This document shows positions 8,603 to 17,599 of a stretch of 64,000 bases of DNA, one piece after another. The translations under genes and the position numbers were made by a program. Under the pieces are notes generated by a model, which was given only the letters and a program-made list of their open reading frames with translations, searched no databases and was not told the DNA's origin. Origin of the DNA: Methylotenera_A sp046594915 (lineage in GTDB: Bacteria; Pseudomonadota; Gammaproteobacteria; Burkholderiales; Methylophilaceae); assembly GCA_046594915.1 (NCBI GenBank), contig JBKJRC010000005.1, forward strand, positions 248,001 to 312,000, written 5' to 3'. The first letter of the stretch is position 1. Each line of letters starts with the position of its first letter.

Positions 8603-9559
8603 TTGAAAATAGTTAATTTGAAATTAGCAAATTTTATTGTTTTTTTATGGTTAAGTATCGCCACGCAACTGTGTTATGCGGAAGATATTCCGTACTTGCT
8701 AACAGCCGCATCCAAAGGCGATGTAGCTACCGTTAACGCCATATTAGATGGCGGCGCAAACGTTAATACCAAAGATGAAAATGGCATTACCGCGCTGATG
8801 TACGCCGCACGCAAAAACAATGCTGCTGTAGTGTCGGCGCTGTTGGATAAAGGCGCGGATATCAATGCCAAAGACAAAGGTGGCTGGACTGCGCTGATGT
8901 TTGCCGCTAAGAAAAATCATGTCGATACGGTAAAAGTGTTGCTGGAAAAAGGTGCCGACCCCAAAATCCGTGATGAAAGCGGCTGGAGCGCGTTTGGTAT
9001 GGCGGCAACTTCTGGCTATTCTGAAGTGGTTAACTTAATGATTCAGCACGGCATTGATGCCAATGCCAAAGCCGATGACGGTAAAACTGCACTGATGTAT
9101 GCCGCAAAAAGTGGCGATGTTGCCACCATCACATCGCTGATGACAAAAGGCGCCAATCCGAATGTGGGCGACCGCTTGGGCGTGACGCCGCTTATGTACG
9201 CGGCGCGTGAAGGTCATGCGCCAGCAGTAGCTTATATGTTGAATAAAGGTGCAAATGCAGATTTTCAGGACAGATCGCGCTGGACAGCGCTGACTTGGGC
9301 GATTAAAAAATCGCAGACAGAAACCGCCAAAGTGCTGATTAATAATGGTGCGAATGTAAATCACGAAGACTCTGAAGGCACGCCCTTATTGCAGCTTGCG
9401 GTTGATAATGGCTCGGCGGAAACTGTCAGACTTTTATTGGCGAATAAAGCCAATACAAAAGCACGCGATAAATACGGGTTAACGGCTTATGTATATGCGC
9501 TTAAAAAAGGCGATGCGGAAATTATTCAATTGATTAAAGATGCGGGTGGCAAGTATTAA
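8603..9559 (+). CDS. exported ankyrin-repeat protein
   Basis: A 318-aa protein with an N-terminal signal peptide ending near CYAED (residue 26) followed by about eight or nine 33-residue ankyrin repeats. These show the usual DxxGxTALMYAAxxG and LLxxGAxxNxxD consensus. The start is TTG 8603 with AAAGG at 8588-8592. Ankyrin arrays bind proteins, so a periplasmic or envelope scaffold is plausible; the target is unknown. It follows sucD closely but has no obvious metabolic link to it. The repeats are uneven, with GWSAFGMAATSGY the most divergent. Confidence 0.85.
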   Translation: MKIVNLKLANFIVFLWLSIATQLCYAEDIPYLLTAASKGDVATVNAILDGGANVNTKDENGITALMYAARKNNAAVVSALLDKGADINAKDKGGWTALMFAAKKNHVDTVKVLLEKGADPKIRDESGWSAFGMAATSGYSEVVNLMIQHGIDANAKADDGKTALMYAAKSGDVATITSLMTKGANPNVGDRLGVTPLMYAAREGHAPAVAYMLNKGANADFQDRSRWTALTWAIKKSQTETAKVLINNGANVNHEDSEGTPLLQLAVDNGSAETVRLLLANKANTKARDKYGLTAYVYALKKGDAEIIQLIKDAGGKY

Positions 9560-9606
9560 CCGCGCTTTTAATCTAGTATTACGCAGTGCGCGATGAGAAT
9601 AATGCA

Positions 9607-11208
9607 ATGAAAATAGCGCTCGCACAAATCAACTCGATTGTTGGCGATATTGCTGGCAATGCCGATAAAATCATCGATTACGCGAATCGCGCTTATCAAA
9701 ATGGCGCCCGCTTAATGATGACGCCAGAGTTGGCTTTATGCGGTTATCCACCAGAAGATTTATTATTCAGGGAGGATTTTAACGTTGCCTGCGAGCAGGC
9801 AATTAAACGTATCGCACAAACATTGCCCAATATCAGCTTGTTAATTGGTCACCCGCACTTGCAGCAAGGCCATTTATTTAATGCCGCATCAATCATTAAA
9901 AACCGCCAAATCGTCGCCACTTATCACAAGCAAGCTTTGCCTAATCACAGCGTATTTGATGAAGATCGCTATTTTATAGCAGGCCAAACCTCGCTGGTTT
10001 TTGAGCATGAAGGCACAAAATTTGGCGTGCTAATTTGTGCAGACGGCTGGGAACCTGGCCCAGCGATGCAGGCTAAACAGGCGGGTGCGCAAGTTTTATT
10101 GTCGCTCAACGCATCGCCATACCATATGGATAAACTTGAAACACGCTACGAAGTATTGGCACAACGCGCCATTGAAACTGGCTTAAACGTGGTGTACCTT
10201 AACTTGGTGGGCGGACAAGATGAGCTGGTGTTTGATGGTGGATCGTTTGTGATGAATAATGCTGGCGAGGTAGTACAGCAACTACCGAATTTTGTTGAAG
10301 ATTTAAGCTTTGTCGAGTTTATTAATCATCACCCAACGCCCGCAAACATTTTGCCAAAGCTAGATTTAGAAGCTGCTGTTTACCACGCACTCAAATTAGG
10401 ATTGGCTGATTACGTCAATAAAAATGGTTTTCCTAGTGTGGTTTTAGGATTATCGGGCGGCATTGATTCGGCCTTAACGTTAGCAATCGCAGTAGACGCA
10501 CTTGGCGCTGAGCGGGTAAAAGTCGTGATGATGTCATCTGAGTTTACTGCCAGTATGAGCGTAGATGACGCGATTGAAATGGCCAATTTGGTTGGCGTTA
10601 AGTATAGCCAAATCCCCATTAAAGATTTATTTAACTTGTTTTGCGATACACTAAAACCCGAATTTGGCGATTTAGCATTTGATACCGCAGAAGAAAACTT
10701 GCAAGCGCGTATTCGGGGCATGTTATTGATGGCGCTTTCGAACAAATTTGGCAGCATTGTGCTGACTACTGGCAATAAATCTGAAATGGCAGTGGGTTAC
10801 AGTACTTTGTACGGCGATATGGCGGGCGGATTTTCGCTGCTGAAAGATGTACCAAAAACACTGGTATACAAGCTGGCAGAGTATCGCAATCGCTTGTCGC
10901 GTGTGATTCCAACACGCATTATCACCCGTGCGCCAAGCGCAGAACTACGTGCGAACCAAACAGACCAAGACAGCTTGCCGCCGTATGAGATTTTAGATGC
11001 GATTATGCAAGCCTATGTAGAAGACGATTTAAGCCGTGCTGCAATTGCAATGTTGGGCTTTAGCGAAAAAGAGGTGAATCGTGTGACCAATTTAATCGAC
11101 CGCAACGAATATAAACGCCGCCAGGCGCCCGTTGGCGTTAGAATCACACAACGTGGATTTGGCAAAGATAGACGTTACCCAATTACCTGCAAGCTCGATT
11201 ACGCATAA
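9607..11208 (+). CDS. nadE: glutamine-dependent NAD+ synthetase
   Basis: A 533-aa two-domain enzyme making NAD from deamido-NAD, ATP and glutamine. The N-terminal nitrilase-type glutaminase has E (TPELALCGYPPEDLL), K (YHKQALPN) and C (LICADGWEP). The C-terminal NAD synthetase has LGLSGGIDSAL as the ATP-PPi loop and a GNKSEMAVGYSTLYGD segment. ATG 9607 (MKIALAQINS) is preferred over an in-frame GTG at 9586. glnB follows 174 bp downstream, the common betaproteobacterial pairing. Confidence 0.94.
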   Translation: MKIALAQINSIVGDIAGNADKIIDYANRAYQNGARLMMTPELALCGYPPEDLLFREDFNVACEQAIKRIAQTLPNISLLIGHPHLQQGHLFNAASIIKNRQIVATYHKQALPNHSVFDEDRYFIAGQTSLVFEHEGTKFGVLICADGWEPGPAMQAKQAGAQVLLSLNASPYHMDKLETRYEVLAQRAIETGLNVVYLNLVGGQDELVFDGGSFVMNNAGEVVQQLPNFVEDLSFVEFINHHPTPANILPKLDLEAAVYHALKLGLADYVNKNGFPSVVLGLSGGIDSALTLAIAVDALGAERVKVVMMSSEFTASMSVDDAIEMANLVGVKYSQIPIKDLFNLFCDTLKPEFGDLAFDTAEENLQARIRGMLLMALSNKFGSIVLTTGNKSEMAVGYSTLYGDMAGGFSLLKDVPKTLVYKLAEYRNRLSRVIPTRIITRAPSAELRANQTDQDSLPPYEILDAIMQAYVEDDLSRAAIAMLGFSEKEVNRVTNLIDRNEYKRRQAPVGVRITQRGFGKDRRYPITCKLDYA

Positions 11209-11237
11209 ATTTGCTTATTGGCAGGTCTGTGGATTTG

Positions 11238-11261
11238 AAAATTTGCTTATTTGCAAATTTT
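11238..11261. terminator. AT-rich perfect hairpin after nadE
   Basis: Arms AAAATTTGC (11238-11246) and GCAAATTTT (11253-11261) with loop TTATTT. It lies 30 bp after the nadE stop. There is no separate long T-run beyond the stem, so terminator function is only likely. Confidence 0.45.
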
Positions 11262-11382
11262 GGTTTGATGCGTAAAATTAACTGAATTATTACGGATATA
11301 TTCTAAGTATGGATTTGCACATAAAAAATATGCATTACAAAAATTTGCATTAAAAAAGTAGATTAACCTAGGGAGTGTGAGC

Positions 11383-11721
11383 ATGAAAAAAATTGAAGCG
11401 ATAATCAAACCATTTAAGTTAGATGAAGTACGCGAATCGCTCTCTGAAATTGGCGTAAATGGCTTAACGGTAACTGAAGTAAAAGGCTTCGGCCGCCAAA
11501 AAGGCCACACCGAACTATATCGCGGCGCGGAATATGTGGTGGATTTTTTGCCTAAGATTAAGATTGAGCTAGTGGTAAGCGACGAAATGGTGGAATCCGC
11601 AATGGATGCAATTATTAAAGCAGCGCGCACAGGCAAAATTGGCGATGGCAAGATTTTCGTTAGTAGCGTTGAACAAGTGATTCGCATTAGAACAGGCGAA
11701 ACTGGTGAATCTGCGGTTTAA
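11383..11721 (+). CDS. glnB: P-II nitrogen regulatory protein
   Basis: A 112-aa P-II protein that senses 2-oxoglutarate, ATP and glutamine status. From ATG 11383 (GGGAGTG 12-6 bp upstream) the T-loop reads KGHTELYRGAEY, which places the uridylylation tyrosine exactly at position 51. The C-terminal signature GKIGDGKIFV is intact. It follows nadE, as in many Betaproteobacteria. An amtB gene does not follow, which favours GlnB over GlnK, although the sequence alone does not separate them. Confidence 0.92.
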   Translation: MKKIEAIIKPFKLDEVRESLSEIGVNGLTVTEVKGFGRQKGHTELYRGAEYVVDFLPKIKIELVVSDEMVESAMDAIIKAARTGKIGDGKIFVSSVEQVIRIRTGETGESAV

Positions 11722-11742
11722 CTAAGTGAGTCATTCATCGTG

Positions 11743-11775
11743 ATTCCGTCATCAATACCAATGCAATGACGGAAT
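11743..11775. terminator. 10-bp inverted repeat after glnB
   Basis: Perfect arms ATTCCGTCAT (11743-11752) and ATGACGGAAT (11766-11775), 13-nt loop, 21 bp after the glnB stop. No T-run follows, so it may be a rho-dependent end, an mRNA-stabilising hairpin or a protein site. Confidence 0.4.
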
Positions 11776-11856
11776 GTTAACGCTAAAATTTAGCTAAAAT
11801 CTGCGCGTAATTAATTTTCTTAACTAGCTTTTTTAGCGAATATTGATTACCACCTT

Positions 11857-12204
11857 ATGTCCGAAATCATTAAAACCATTATCCTGCTCTCCATCGCCAA
11901 CGTGTTTATGTCGTTTGCCTGGTACGCGCATCTTAAGGAACTGAATAATAAGCCTTGGATTATCGCCGCCCTTATTAGCTGGGGTATTGCCTTGGTGGAG
12001 TATTTATTTCAAGTGCCGGCTAACCGCATCGGCTTTGCGGTGATGTCGCTGGCGCAACTCAAAATGCTGCAGGAAGTCATTACGTTAAGTGTATTTGTGC
12101 CATTTGCGGTTTTTTATATGCAGCAGCCGCTTAAGTGGGATTTTTTATGGGCGGGTTTGTGTTTGATGGGCGCGGTATATTTTATGTTTCGTACTAATAT
12201 TTAA
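11857..12204 (+). CDS. small four-helix membrane protein, DMT/DUF486 family
   Basis: A 115-aa protein with four predicted transmembrane helices. It has the DUF486 hallmarks AWYAHLKE near residue 21, WGIALVEYLFQVPANRIG (about 43-60) and a C-terminal GLCLMGAVYFMFR. DUF486 proteins belong to the drug/metabolite transporter superfamily as half-size proteins that presumably dimerise. No substrate can be assigned. It is monocistronic between glnB and convergent kdsB. Confidence 0.85.
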   Translation: MSEIIKTIILLSIANVFMSFAWYAHLKELNNKPWIIAALISWGIALVEYLFQVPANRIGFAVMSLAQLKMLQEVITLSVFVPFAVFYMQQPLKWDFLWAGLCLMGAVYFMFRTNI

Positions 12205-12287
12205 TTAGCGTAATTACATCGGTAAATTTAAATCAGTGCATTTAAATTGGTTTATTTAAAAAACTTATTTGACCTAAATTTCAGCCT

Positions 12288-13028
12288 TTAAACTAAAAAT
12301 AAACTGCGCACATAATCCAAATCTTCCTGCGTATCCACGCCACTCGCTGGCGCATTTTTAGTAATCGTCACACCGATTTTATAGCCGTGATGCAACACTC
12401 TTAACTGCTCTAAACTCTCAGTTTTTTCCAGTTCTGTGCTGGTTAACTGTGCGTATTGCTTTAAAAAACCCACACGATACGCGTAAATGCCAATATGGCG
12501 ATAGGCTTGAATATTGTTTTTGTAAGCCTCATCGCGCGGATACGGAATGGGCGCGCGGCTAAAATATAAGGCGTTGCCGCAGGCATCTATCACCACTTTT
12601 ACAATATTCGGGTTTAGTAAAGCAGCTTCATCGTGAATCGTATGACACGCGGTTGCCATTACCGCATCGTTGCTATTAGCCAAATGTTGCGCGACTTCTT
12701 GGATTAACTTAGGTTCAATCAGCGGTTCATCGCCCTGCACATTCACCACAATTTCGTCATCCGCCCAATTCAGTTTATCGGCGACTTCAGCAATCCTATC
12801 GGTACCAGAAGCATGATCGATGCGCGTCAACACCGCTTTAATATTGTGCTGCGCTGCTACTTGGCAGATTTTTTCAAAATCGGTGGCAATCACAATTTCG
12901 CTGGCACCACTTTTTGCGGCTCGCTCAGCCACGCGAATCACCATCGGCTTGCCTGCAATATCCAGTAGCGGCTTGCCAGGCAGGCGCGTACTGGCATAGC
13001 GGGCCGGAATCACTACTTTAAAAGTCAC
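12288..13028 (-). CDS. kdsB: 3-deoxy-manno-octulosonate cytidylyltransferase
   Basis: A 246-aa CMP-KDO synthetase that activates KDO with CTP for LPS core assembly. It shows the nucleotidyltransferase N-terminus PARYASTRLPGKPL (near 7-20), the VQGDEPLI motif (near 97) and HIGIYAYR (near 177). It is the last gene of the minus-strand envelope operon msbA-lpxK-trm112-like-kdsB, 51 bp after its upstream neighbour. Confidence 0.95.
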   Translation of the reverse strand: MTFKVVIPARYASTRLPGKPLLDIAGKPMVIRVAERAAKSGASEIVIATDFEKICQVAAQHNIKAVLTRIDHASGTDRIAEVADKLNWADDEIVVNVQGDEPLIEPKLIQEVAQHLANSNDAVMATACHTIHDEAALLNPNIVKVVIDACGNALYFSRAPIPYPRDEAYKNNIQAYRHIGIYAYRVGFLKQYAQLTSTELEKTESLEQLRVLHHGYKIGVTITKNAPASGVDTQEDLDYVRSLFLV

Positions 13029-13079
13029 TTAAATTATCCGTTAACTTTTTAATCAGCTCGTTTTTCAATTAACCGCATT

Positions 13080-13283
13080 TTATTCAGCCGTTTTTTCATC
13101 AGCGCCAATTTTTTCATCTGGGCCAATTTTTCTTGCTTCTTCCTGCAACATCACAGGGATACCATCGCGAATCGGGTAGGCTAGTCGCGCAGATTTAGAA
13201 ATAAGCTCATTGTTTTTTTTGTCAAAAATCAACGGCCCTTTGGTGACGGGACAAACCAAGATACTCAGTAATTTAGAATCCAT
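13080..13283 (-). CDS. Trm112-like small protein (YcaR type)
   Basis: A 67-aa protein counted from ATG 13283, which has AAGG about 8 bp upstream; an in-frame GTG at 13301 would add six residues. It begins MDSKLLSILVCPVTKG, with the LVCP...G...Y and RDGIPVML elements of the Trm112/UPF0434 family. Only one cysteine of the usual zinc knuckle is present. It is typically found between lpxK and kdsB, as here. Role unknown in bacteria. Confidence 0.9.
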   Translation of the reverse strand: MDSKLLSILVCPVTKGPLIFDKKNNELISKSARLAYPIRDGIPVMLQEEARKIGPDEKIGADEKTAE

Positions 13284-13338
13284 ATCGATGCCTTTTTTCA
13301 CGCATATTTGGTGTTAAGTATGATTATTGAGTTAATAC

Positions 13339-14361
13339 TTAACGCTTATTTTGTTGCAATTTTTGCACAACCAATTGTATCAAATTGCCGTTAATTGTGG
13401 CCTCTATTGGCAACACCCAATGATGCGCCTGCGCAAATGGCTTGCACTTTACTGCATCTTTTTCTGTCATCAATACAATATCACACTCCATTTTGGCTAA
13501 ATCAAATGCTGTAAATGGATGATGATCGTCAAAACTGAATGAGGCAAAATTTAAACCTAGCTGGCGTAAATGCTCAAAAAAACGCGCCGGATTACCAATG
13601 CCAGCCATGGCTTTAATACTTTTGCGCTTAAAATCTGCCGCGCTGGCTTTTAAAACAGGTTCTGCTAAATTGTAAAATTCTGCTCCAGTTAATTGCATTT
13701 GGTAAGCATTCATCACTGTTGCCGCGCGTTGGTTTTCTGTATTCTCAATTCCGTTTTTAATCACCGCATCCACTGTTTTCAGTCGATTGATAGATTCTCT
13801 TAATGAGCCTGCTGGCAACAAACGGGCATTTTTAAAATAGGTTTCCGCATCAATAACCGCAATTTCCATGTCGCGTTGCAAACGATAATGTTGCAGGCCG
13901 TCATCGCTGATAATCACATTACACTCTGGATGCGATTTGAGCAACTCAACCGCAACATGCACGCGGTCTGCGCCAACCCACACTGGGCAATTGCACCGAT
14001 TTGCAATCAATACTGGCTCGTCTCCGACTATTTTAGGATTGCTATTAGCGTTAACCGCGGTGGGTAATTTTACACTGCCACCAAAGCCACGACTGATCAC
14101 AGCGGGCCGATAACCCAGTTGCTTTAATTGCTGCACCAACCAAATAACCACTGGCGTTTTGCCGCTGCCGCCTACATGAATATTGCCAACGATAATAACG
14201 GGCACTGGCAGTGCATACGATTTGAGTGCGCCGAAACGATAAGCCCAGCATCTAAAATAGGTTAACGCAGCAAAAATCCATGAAAGCGGTAGCAAAACCG
14301 CATAAAAAAGTGCGTTTCTTTTGCGCCATGCGCGCTGAATGGTTTCCTGCGTCAACGTCAT
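13339..14361 (-). CDS. lpxK: tetraacyldisaccharide 4'-kinase
   Basis: A 340-aa inner-membrane kinase that phosphorylates the lipid A precursor DS-1-P to lipid IVA. An N-terminal hydrophobic anchor (about residues 16-35) is followed by a Walker A loop in GNIHVGGSGKTPV (near 59-71), then SRGFGG and SDDGLQHYRL. It follows msbA by 8 bp, so the flippase and kinase are coexpressed. Confidence 0.94.
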   Translation of the reverse strand: MTLTQETIQRAWRKRNALFYAVLLPLSWIFAALTYFRCWAYRFGALKSYALPVPVIIVGNIHVGGSGKTPVVIWLVQQLKQLGYRPAVISRGFGGSVKLPTAVNANSNPKIVGDEPVLIANRCNCPVWVGADRVHVAVELLKSHPECNVIISDDGLQHYRLQRDMEIAVIDAETYFKNARLLPAGSLRESINRLKTVDAVIKNGIENTENQRAATVMNAYQMQLTGAEFYNLAEPVLKASAADFKRKSIKAMAGIGNPARFFEHLRQLGLNFASFSFDDHHPFTAFDLAKMECDIVLMTEKDAVKCKPFAQAHHWVLPIEATINGNLIQLVVQKLQQNKR

Positions 14362-14369
14362 ATCAACTG

Positions 14370-16124
14370 TTAATCAAACTCTTTTTGATACAACTTGCTG
14401 TAATAACCGTTTGTAACAATCAAATCATCATGCGAGCCAGCTTCGACAATTTTGCCATGATCTAACACCAGAATCCTATCGGCATTTTCAATCGTACTTA
14501 ATCGATGTGCAATTACAATCGTGGTGCGGCCTTGCATTAAGGTATCTAGCGCGGCCTGCACAAATTTTTCTGATTCGGTATCCAATGCGCTTGTCGCTTC
14601 ATCTAACAATAAGATAGGCGCATTTTTGAGTATTGCGCGCGCGATTGCGATGCGTTGGCGCTGGCCGCCAGACAAGCGCACGCCTCTGTCGCCAATCTCG
14701 TTTTGCAAACCATCTGGCAGTTGCTGAATAAATTCCCACGCATGCGCGGCTTTGGCCGCTTGTATCACTTCTTCTTCAGTGGAATCGCGTAATACGCCAT
14801 AGGCGATATTATTAAAAACGGTATCGTTAAACAACACGATATCTTGACTGACTAATGAAAACTGGCTGCGCAGATTTTTTAATTCCAGTGCGCGAATATC
14901 GATACCATCCAGTAAAATCAAGCCTTGCTGCAACTCATAAAAACGCGGCAGTAAATTCACCATGGTGGTTTTACCACCGCCAGAGCGCCCGACTAAAGCC
15001 AGTTTTTCGCCCGGCTGAATCATAAAACTGAGATTATCCAATGCCAGTTTTTTAGCGTTGTCGTAGCGCAAACTGACGTTTCTAAATTCAATTTCACCGT
15101 TGGCGCGCGCAATGGTTTTTTCGCCCTCATTGATTTCGGTTGGGCTATCAATCACCTCAAATACGCTTTGCGCTGCGGCTAAACCGATTTGAAATTCCTC
15201 ATTGGCGGCGGTTAAGTGCTTGATTGGAGTGATTAACATCAACAACGCACCCACAAACGCGGCAAATTCGCCCGCACTGAATTTGCCCACCGCATAATAA
15301 ACCACCAAACCCAGCGCAATTGCCGCTAGCAATTCAATCACCAGGCTATTTAAGCCAGAAATACGCGTCAGGCGTAATTCGATATGGCGATTATTACCGA
15401 CAATTTTGCCAAATCGGTTTTGCTCATAGTCGCCTGCGCCAAAAATCTTAACGATGCGCTGGCCTGCAATCGCCTCTTCCGCCGCTTTGGTCATATCGCC
15501 CATCGATTCTTGCACGCGCTTGGCGCTGGCGCGCAGTTTTGGTGTCATTCTGCGCAAATATAGCGCCATTAACGGCGTGACAATCGCAAAAATAAGCGTT
15601 AATTTCCAATCTAAATACAGCATATAACCGAGCAAACCCATGGCGGTCAGCGCATCGCGGATGACGGACAAAGCCACGCGCGTAGAGACGATGGACAAGC
15701 GCTCGGTATCGTAAGTGAGTTTAGAAACGGTCACGCTGGAAGAACCGGCGTCAAAATAACTGACGGGCAATAGCATTAATTTAGAAAATGCTTCATTTCT
15801 GATTAATTCAACCACGTGCCGCGCAATCCAACGCATGTAATATAGCGAAGCAAAGCCAGCAAATGCTCTGATTGCCATCAGGCCGAATAACATCAGCGGC
15901 AATGTATAGATTTGATCGGGCGATTGTTTGACAAAGCCTTCATCGGTGACTTTTTTAATCAGCGCCAGAAAGCCCGTATTGCTAGCCGACAACACAACCA
16001 AGGCAAAAATGCTGATTAGAAAATAGGTTTTGTAGTGCCAGGCGTAGCGAAACAAACGCAAATACAATAATTTTGCATTGGCGATATGCGGAATAGCGTC
16101 TTTTTTGCGAGAGGATTTCGACAT
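14370..16124 (-). CDS. msbA: lipid A export ABC transporter/permease MsbA
   Basis: A 584-aa half-transporter. About six transmembrane helices occupy residues 30-315. The ATPase domain has Walker A GRSGGGKTT (near 377), signature LSGGQRQRIAIARA (near 483) and Walker B ILLLDEATSALD. It flips core-lipid A across the inner membrane at the cost of ATP. It sits between exbD and lpxK in the envelope operon. The Walker A loop has GGGKTT instead of the more usual GSGKST, which remains compatible with function. Confidence 0.92.
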   Translation of the reverse strand: MSKSSRKKDAIPHIANAKLLYLRLFRYAWHYKTYFLISIFALVVLSASNTGFLALIKKVTDEGFVKQSPDQIYTLPLMLFGLMAIRAFAGFASLYYMRWIARHVVELIRNEAFSKLMLLPVSYFDAGSSSVTVSKLTYDTERLSIVSTRVALSVIRDALTAMGLLGYMLYLDWKLTLIFAIVTPLMALYLRRMTPKLRASAKRVQESMGDMTKAAEEAIAGQRIVKIFGAGDYEQNRFGKIVGNNRHIELRLTRISGLNSLVIELLAAIALGLVVYYAVGKFSAGEFAAFVGALLMLITPIKHLTAANEEFQIGLAAAQSVFEVIDSPTEINEGEKTIARANGEIEFRNVSLRYDNAKKLALDNLSFMIQPGEKLALVGRSGGGKTTMVNLLPRFYELQQGLILLDGIDIRALELKNLRSQFSLVSQDIVLFNDTVFNNIAYGVLRDSTEEEVIQAAKAAHAWEFIQQLPDGLQNEIGDRGVRLSGGQRQRIAIARAILKNAPILLLDEATSALDTESEKFVQAALDTLMQGRTTIVIAHRLSTIENADRILVLDHGKIVEAGSHDDLIVTNGYYSKLYQKEFD

Positions 16125-16251
16125 TAGGTGGTCAGTCGAATAGGTGCGGGTAAGTAATGATACGGCTGCTTAAAATAGGTTAAGTTTAATGCGAATAAGT
16201 TTAATAACAATAAGCTACTAAAACTTAATGTTACCGTACAAAAACACACAT

Positions 16252-16674
16252 TTATGAACCAGAACCCACTTGGGTTGCAAAGGTAATATGCGTGAAATTG
16301 GCCAATCTTGAGGCTTCCATCACATTTACAACCGATTGGTGCGTGGCTTTTGCATCGGCATTAATTACAATGGTTGGCTCTTTGCCATTGCCAACTGCTT
16401 TGGTTAATGCACTGGAAATATCGTTAATCGAGCCATTTTGTAATGCATTACCATTGACAACATAACGGCCAGTTTCATCCACTTCTACTGTCACAATCAA
16501 TGGTTTTTCTTGCGGGCTGCTGGCTTCTGCAGTGGGCAGATTAATTTGCAATTCGCTGGTACGCGAAAAAGTTGCGCTCACCACCAAGAAGATGATGATG
16601 ACCAAAAGCACATCAATCAAAGGCACCAGATTCATTTCAAGCTCTTCATGCCGTTTACCACGTTGAAAATTCAT
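16252..16674 (-). CDS. exbD: ExbD/TolR-family biopolymer transport protein
   Basis: A 140-aa protein with one transmembrane helix (about 15-40) containing the family aspartate in LVPLIDVLLVIIIFL. A periplasmic domain follows. With the ExbB-like protein upstream it would form the proton-driven energising complex of TonB- or Tol-type systems. This exbBD pair upstream of msbA-lpxK is a recurring arrangement in Beta- and Gammaproteobacteria; no tonB is present here. Confidence 0.88.
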   Translation of the reverse strand: MNFQRGKRHEELEMNLVPLIDVLLVIIIFLVVSATFSRTSELQINLPTAEASSPQEKPLIVTVEVDETGRYVVNGNALQNGSINDISSALTKAVGNGKEPTIVINADAKATHQSVVNVMEASRLANFTHITFATQVGSGS

Positions 16675-16889
16675 ATTTTTCCTTTGCTACTCACGACTTA
16701 ACCATTTAAAAGGCTTAATTTTTTGCTTTGAACTCACTTTAAATTCTCTCAGAATTCGTTTCAAATCGGGTGAAGACAAGGCATTTTTATGCAGACAGCA
16801 CGATGTAAGTACAGCCAACAAAAATAGCGCCGTATTCGCCAGAATTAAAACGAGCACAAACGAAGTCTACGCAATTATTTGAGCTTAAA

Positions 16890-17495
16890 CTATTTACGCT
16901 CACCGTGTAATATTTCAACAAGCTTAATCGCTTGCTGTTCCATATCAACCAATAGTCCATCGACCTTTGCACGGAAATAACGATACGCAATCATGGCTGG
17001 CACCGCAACCACAATACCCGCCGCCGTGTTGTACAAGGCCACTGAAATACCGCGTGCAAATTGAGCAACATCGTGGCCGCTGCTGGTAAACGATCCAAAC
17101 AATTCCACCATACCAATTACCGTACCTAACAAGCCTAGCAAGGGCGCGACAGTTGCAATCGTGCCCAAGGTGGGCAAATAACGGTCTAATTTATGCGCCA
17201 CAGCGCGACCCGTTTCTTCAATCGCTTCTTTAGTGATTTCGCGTGAGTTTTTGGCGTTAGCCAGTGCGCTGGCAAACACTTCGCCCAACAAGGAATGTTT
17301 TTCAAGTTTTGTCAGGGTTTCTTTGGTGACACCACCTTGGCTTAACCACTTCTGCACTTCAGGCAACAGATTGTTGGGTGCAACCACCTCTGTACGCAAG
17401 GCCCAAGAACGTTCTCCAATAATAGCTAATGCAATAATTGAAGCAATAATCAATGGCCAAATTGGCCAGCCAGCGGCCAGAATAATTTCCCACAC
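16890..17495 (-). CDS. exbB: ExbB/TolQ-family proton channel protein
   Basis: A 201-aa protein with three predicted transmembrane helices (about 8-28, 108-130, 150-175) and the MotA/TolQ/ExbB region LGTIATVAPLLGLLGTVIGM (about 112-131). It pairs with ExbD, 215 bp downstream. That gap is unusually wide for the pair and holds no gene that I can support. Confidence 0.9.
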   Translation of the reverse strand: MWEIILAAGWPIWPLIIASIIALAIIGERSWALRTEVVAPNNLLPEVQKWLSQGGVTKETLTKLEKHSLLGEVFASALANAKNSREITKEAIEETGRAVAHKLDRYLPTLGTIATVAPLLGLLGTVIGMVELFGSFTSSGHDVAQFARGISVALYNTAAGIVVAVPAMIAYRYFRAKVDGLLVDMEQQAIKLVEILHGERK

Positions 17496-17599
17496 AGCAA
17501 AACTCCTTATATTTTAAAAACTGCCGTTACTTTAGCTTGAAGCCGCCATTTCGGCAAGTTCAAGTTGCGCTGGTTGTCACTTTTACCATGGATCTTATA

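Noticed and set aside
11247..11687. 146-codon minus-strand frame over glnB
   Set aside because: Antisense to the highly conserved glnB gene; Ser/Thr/Ile-rich shadow.
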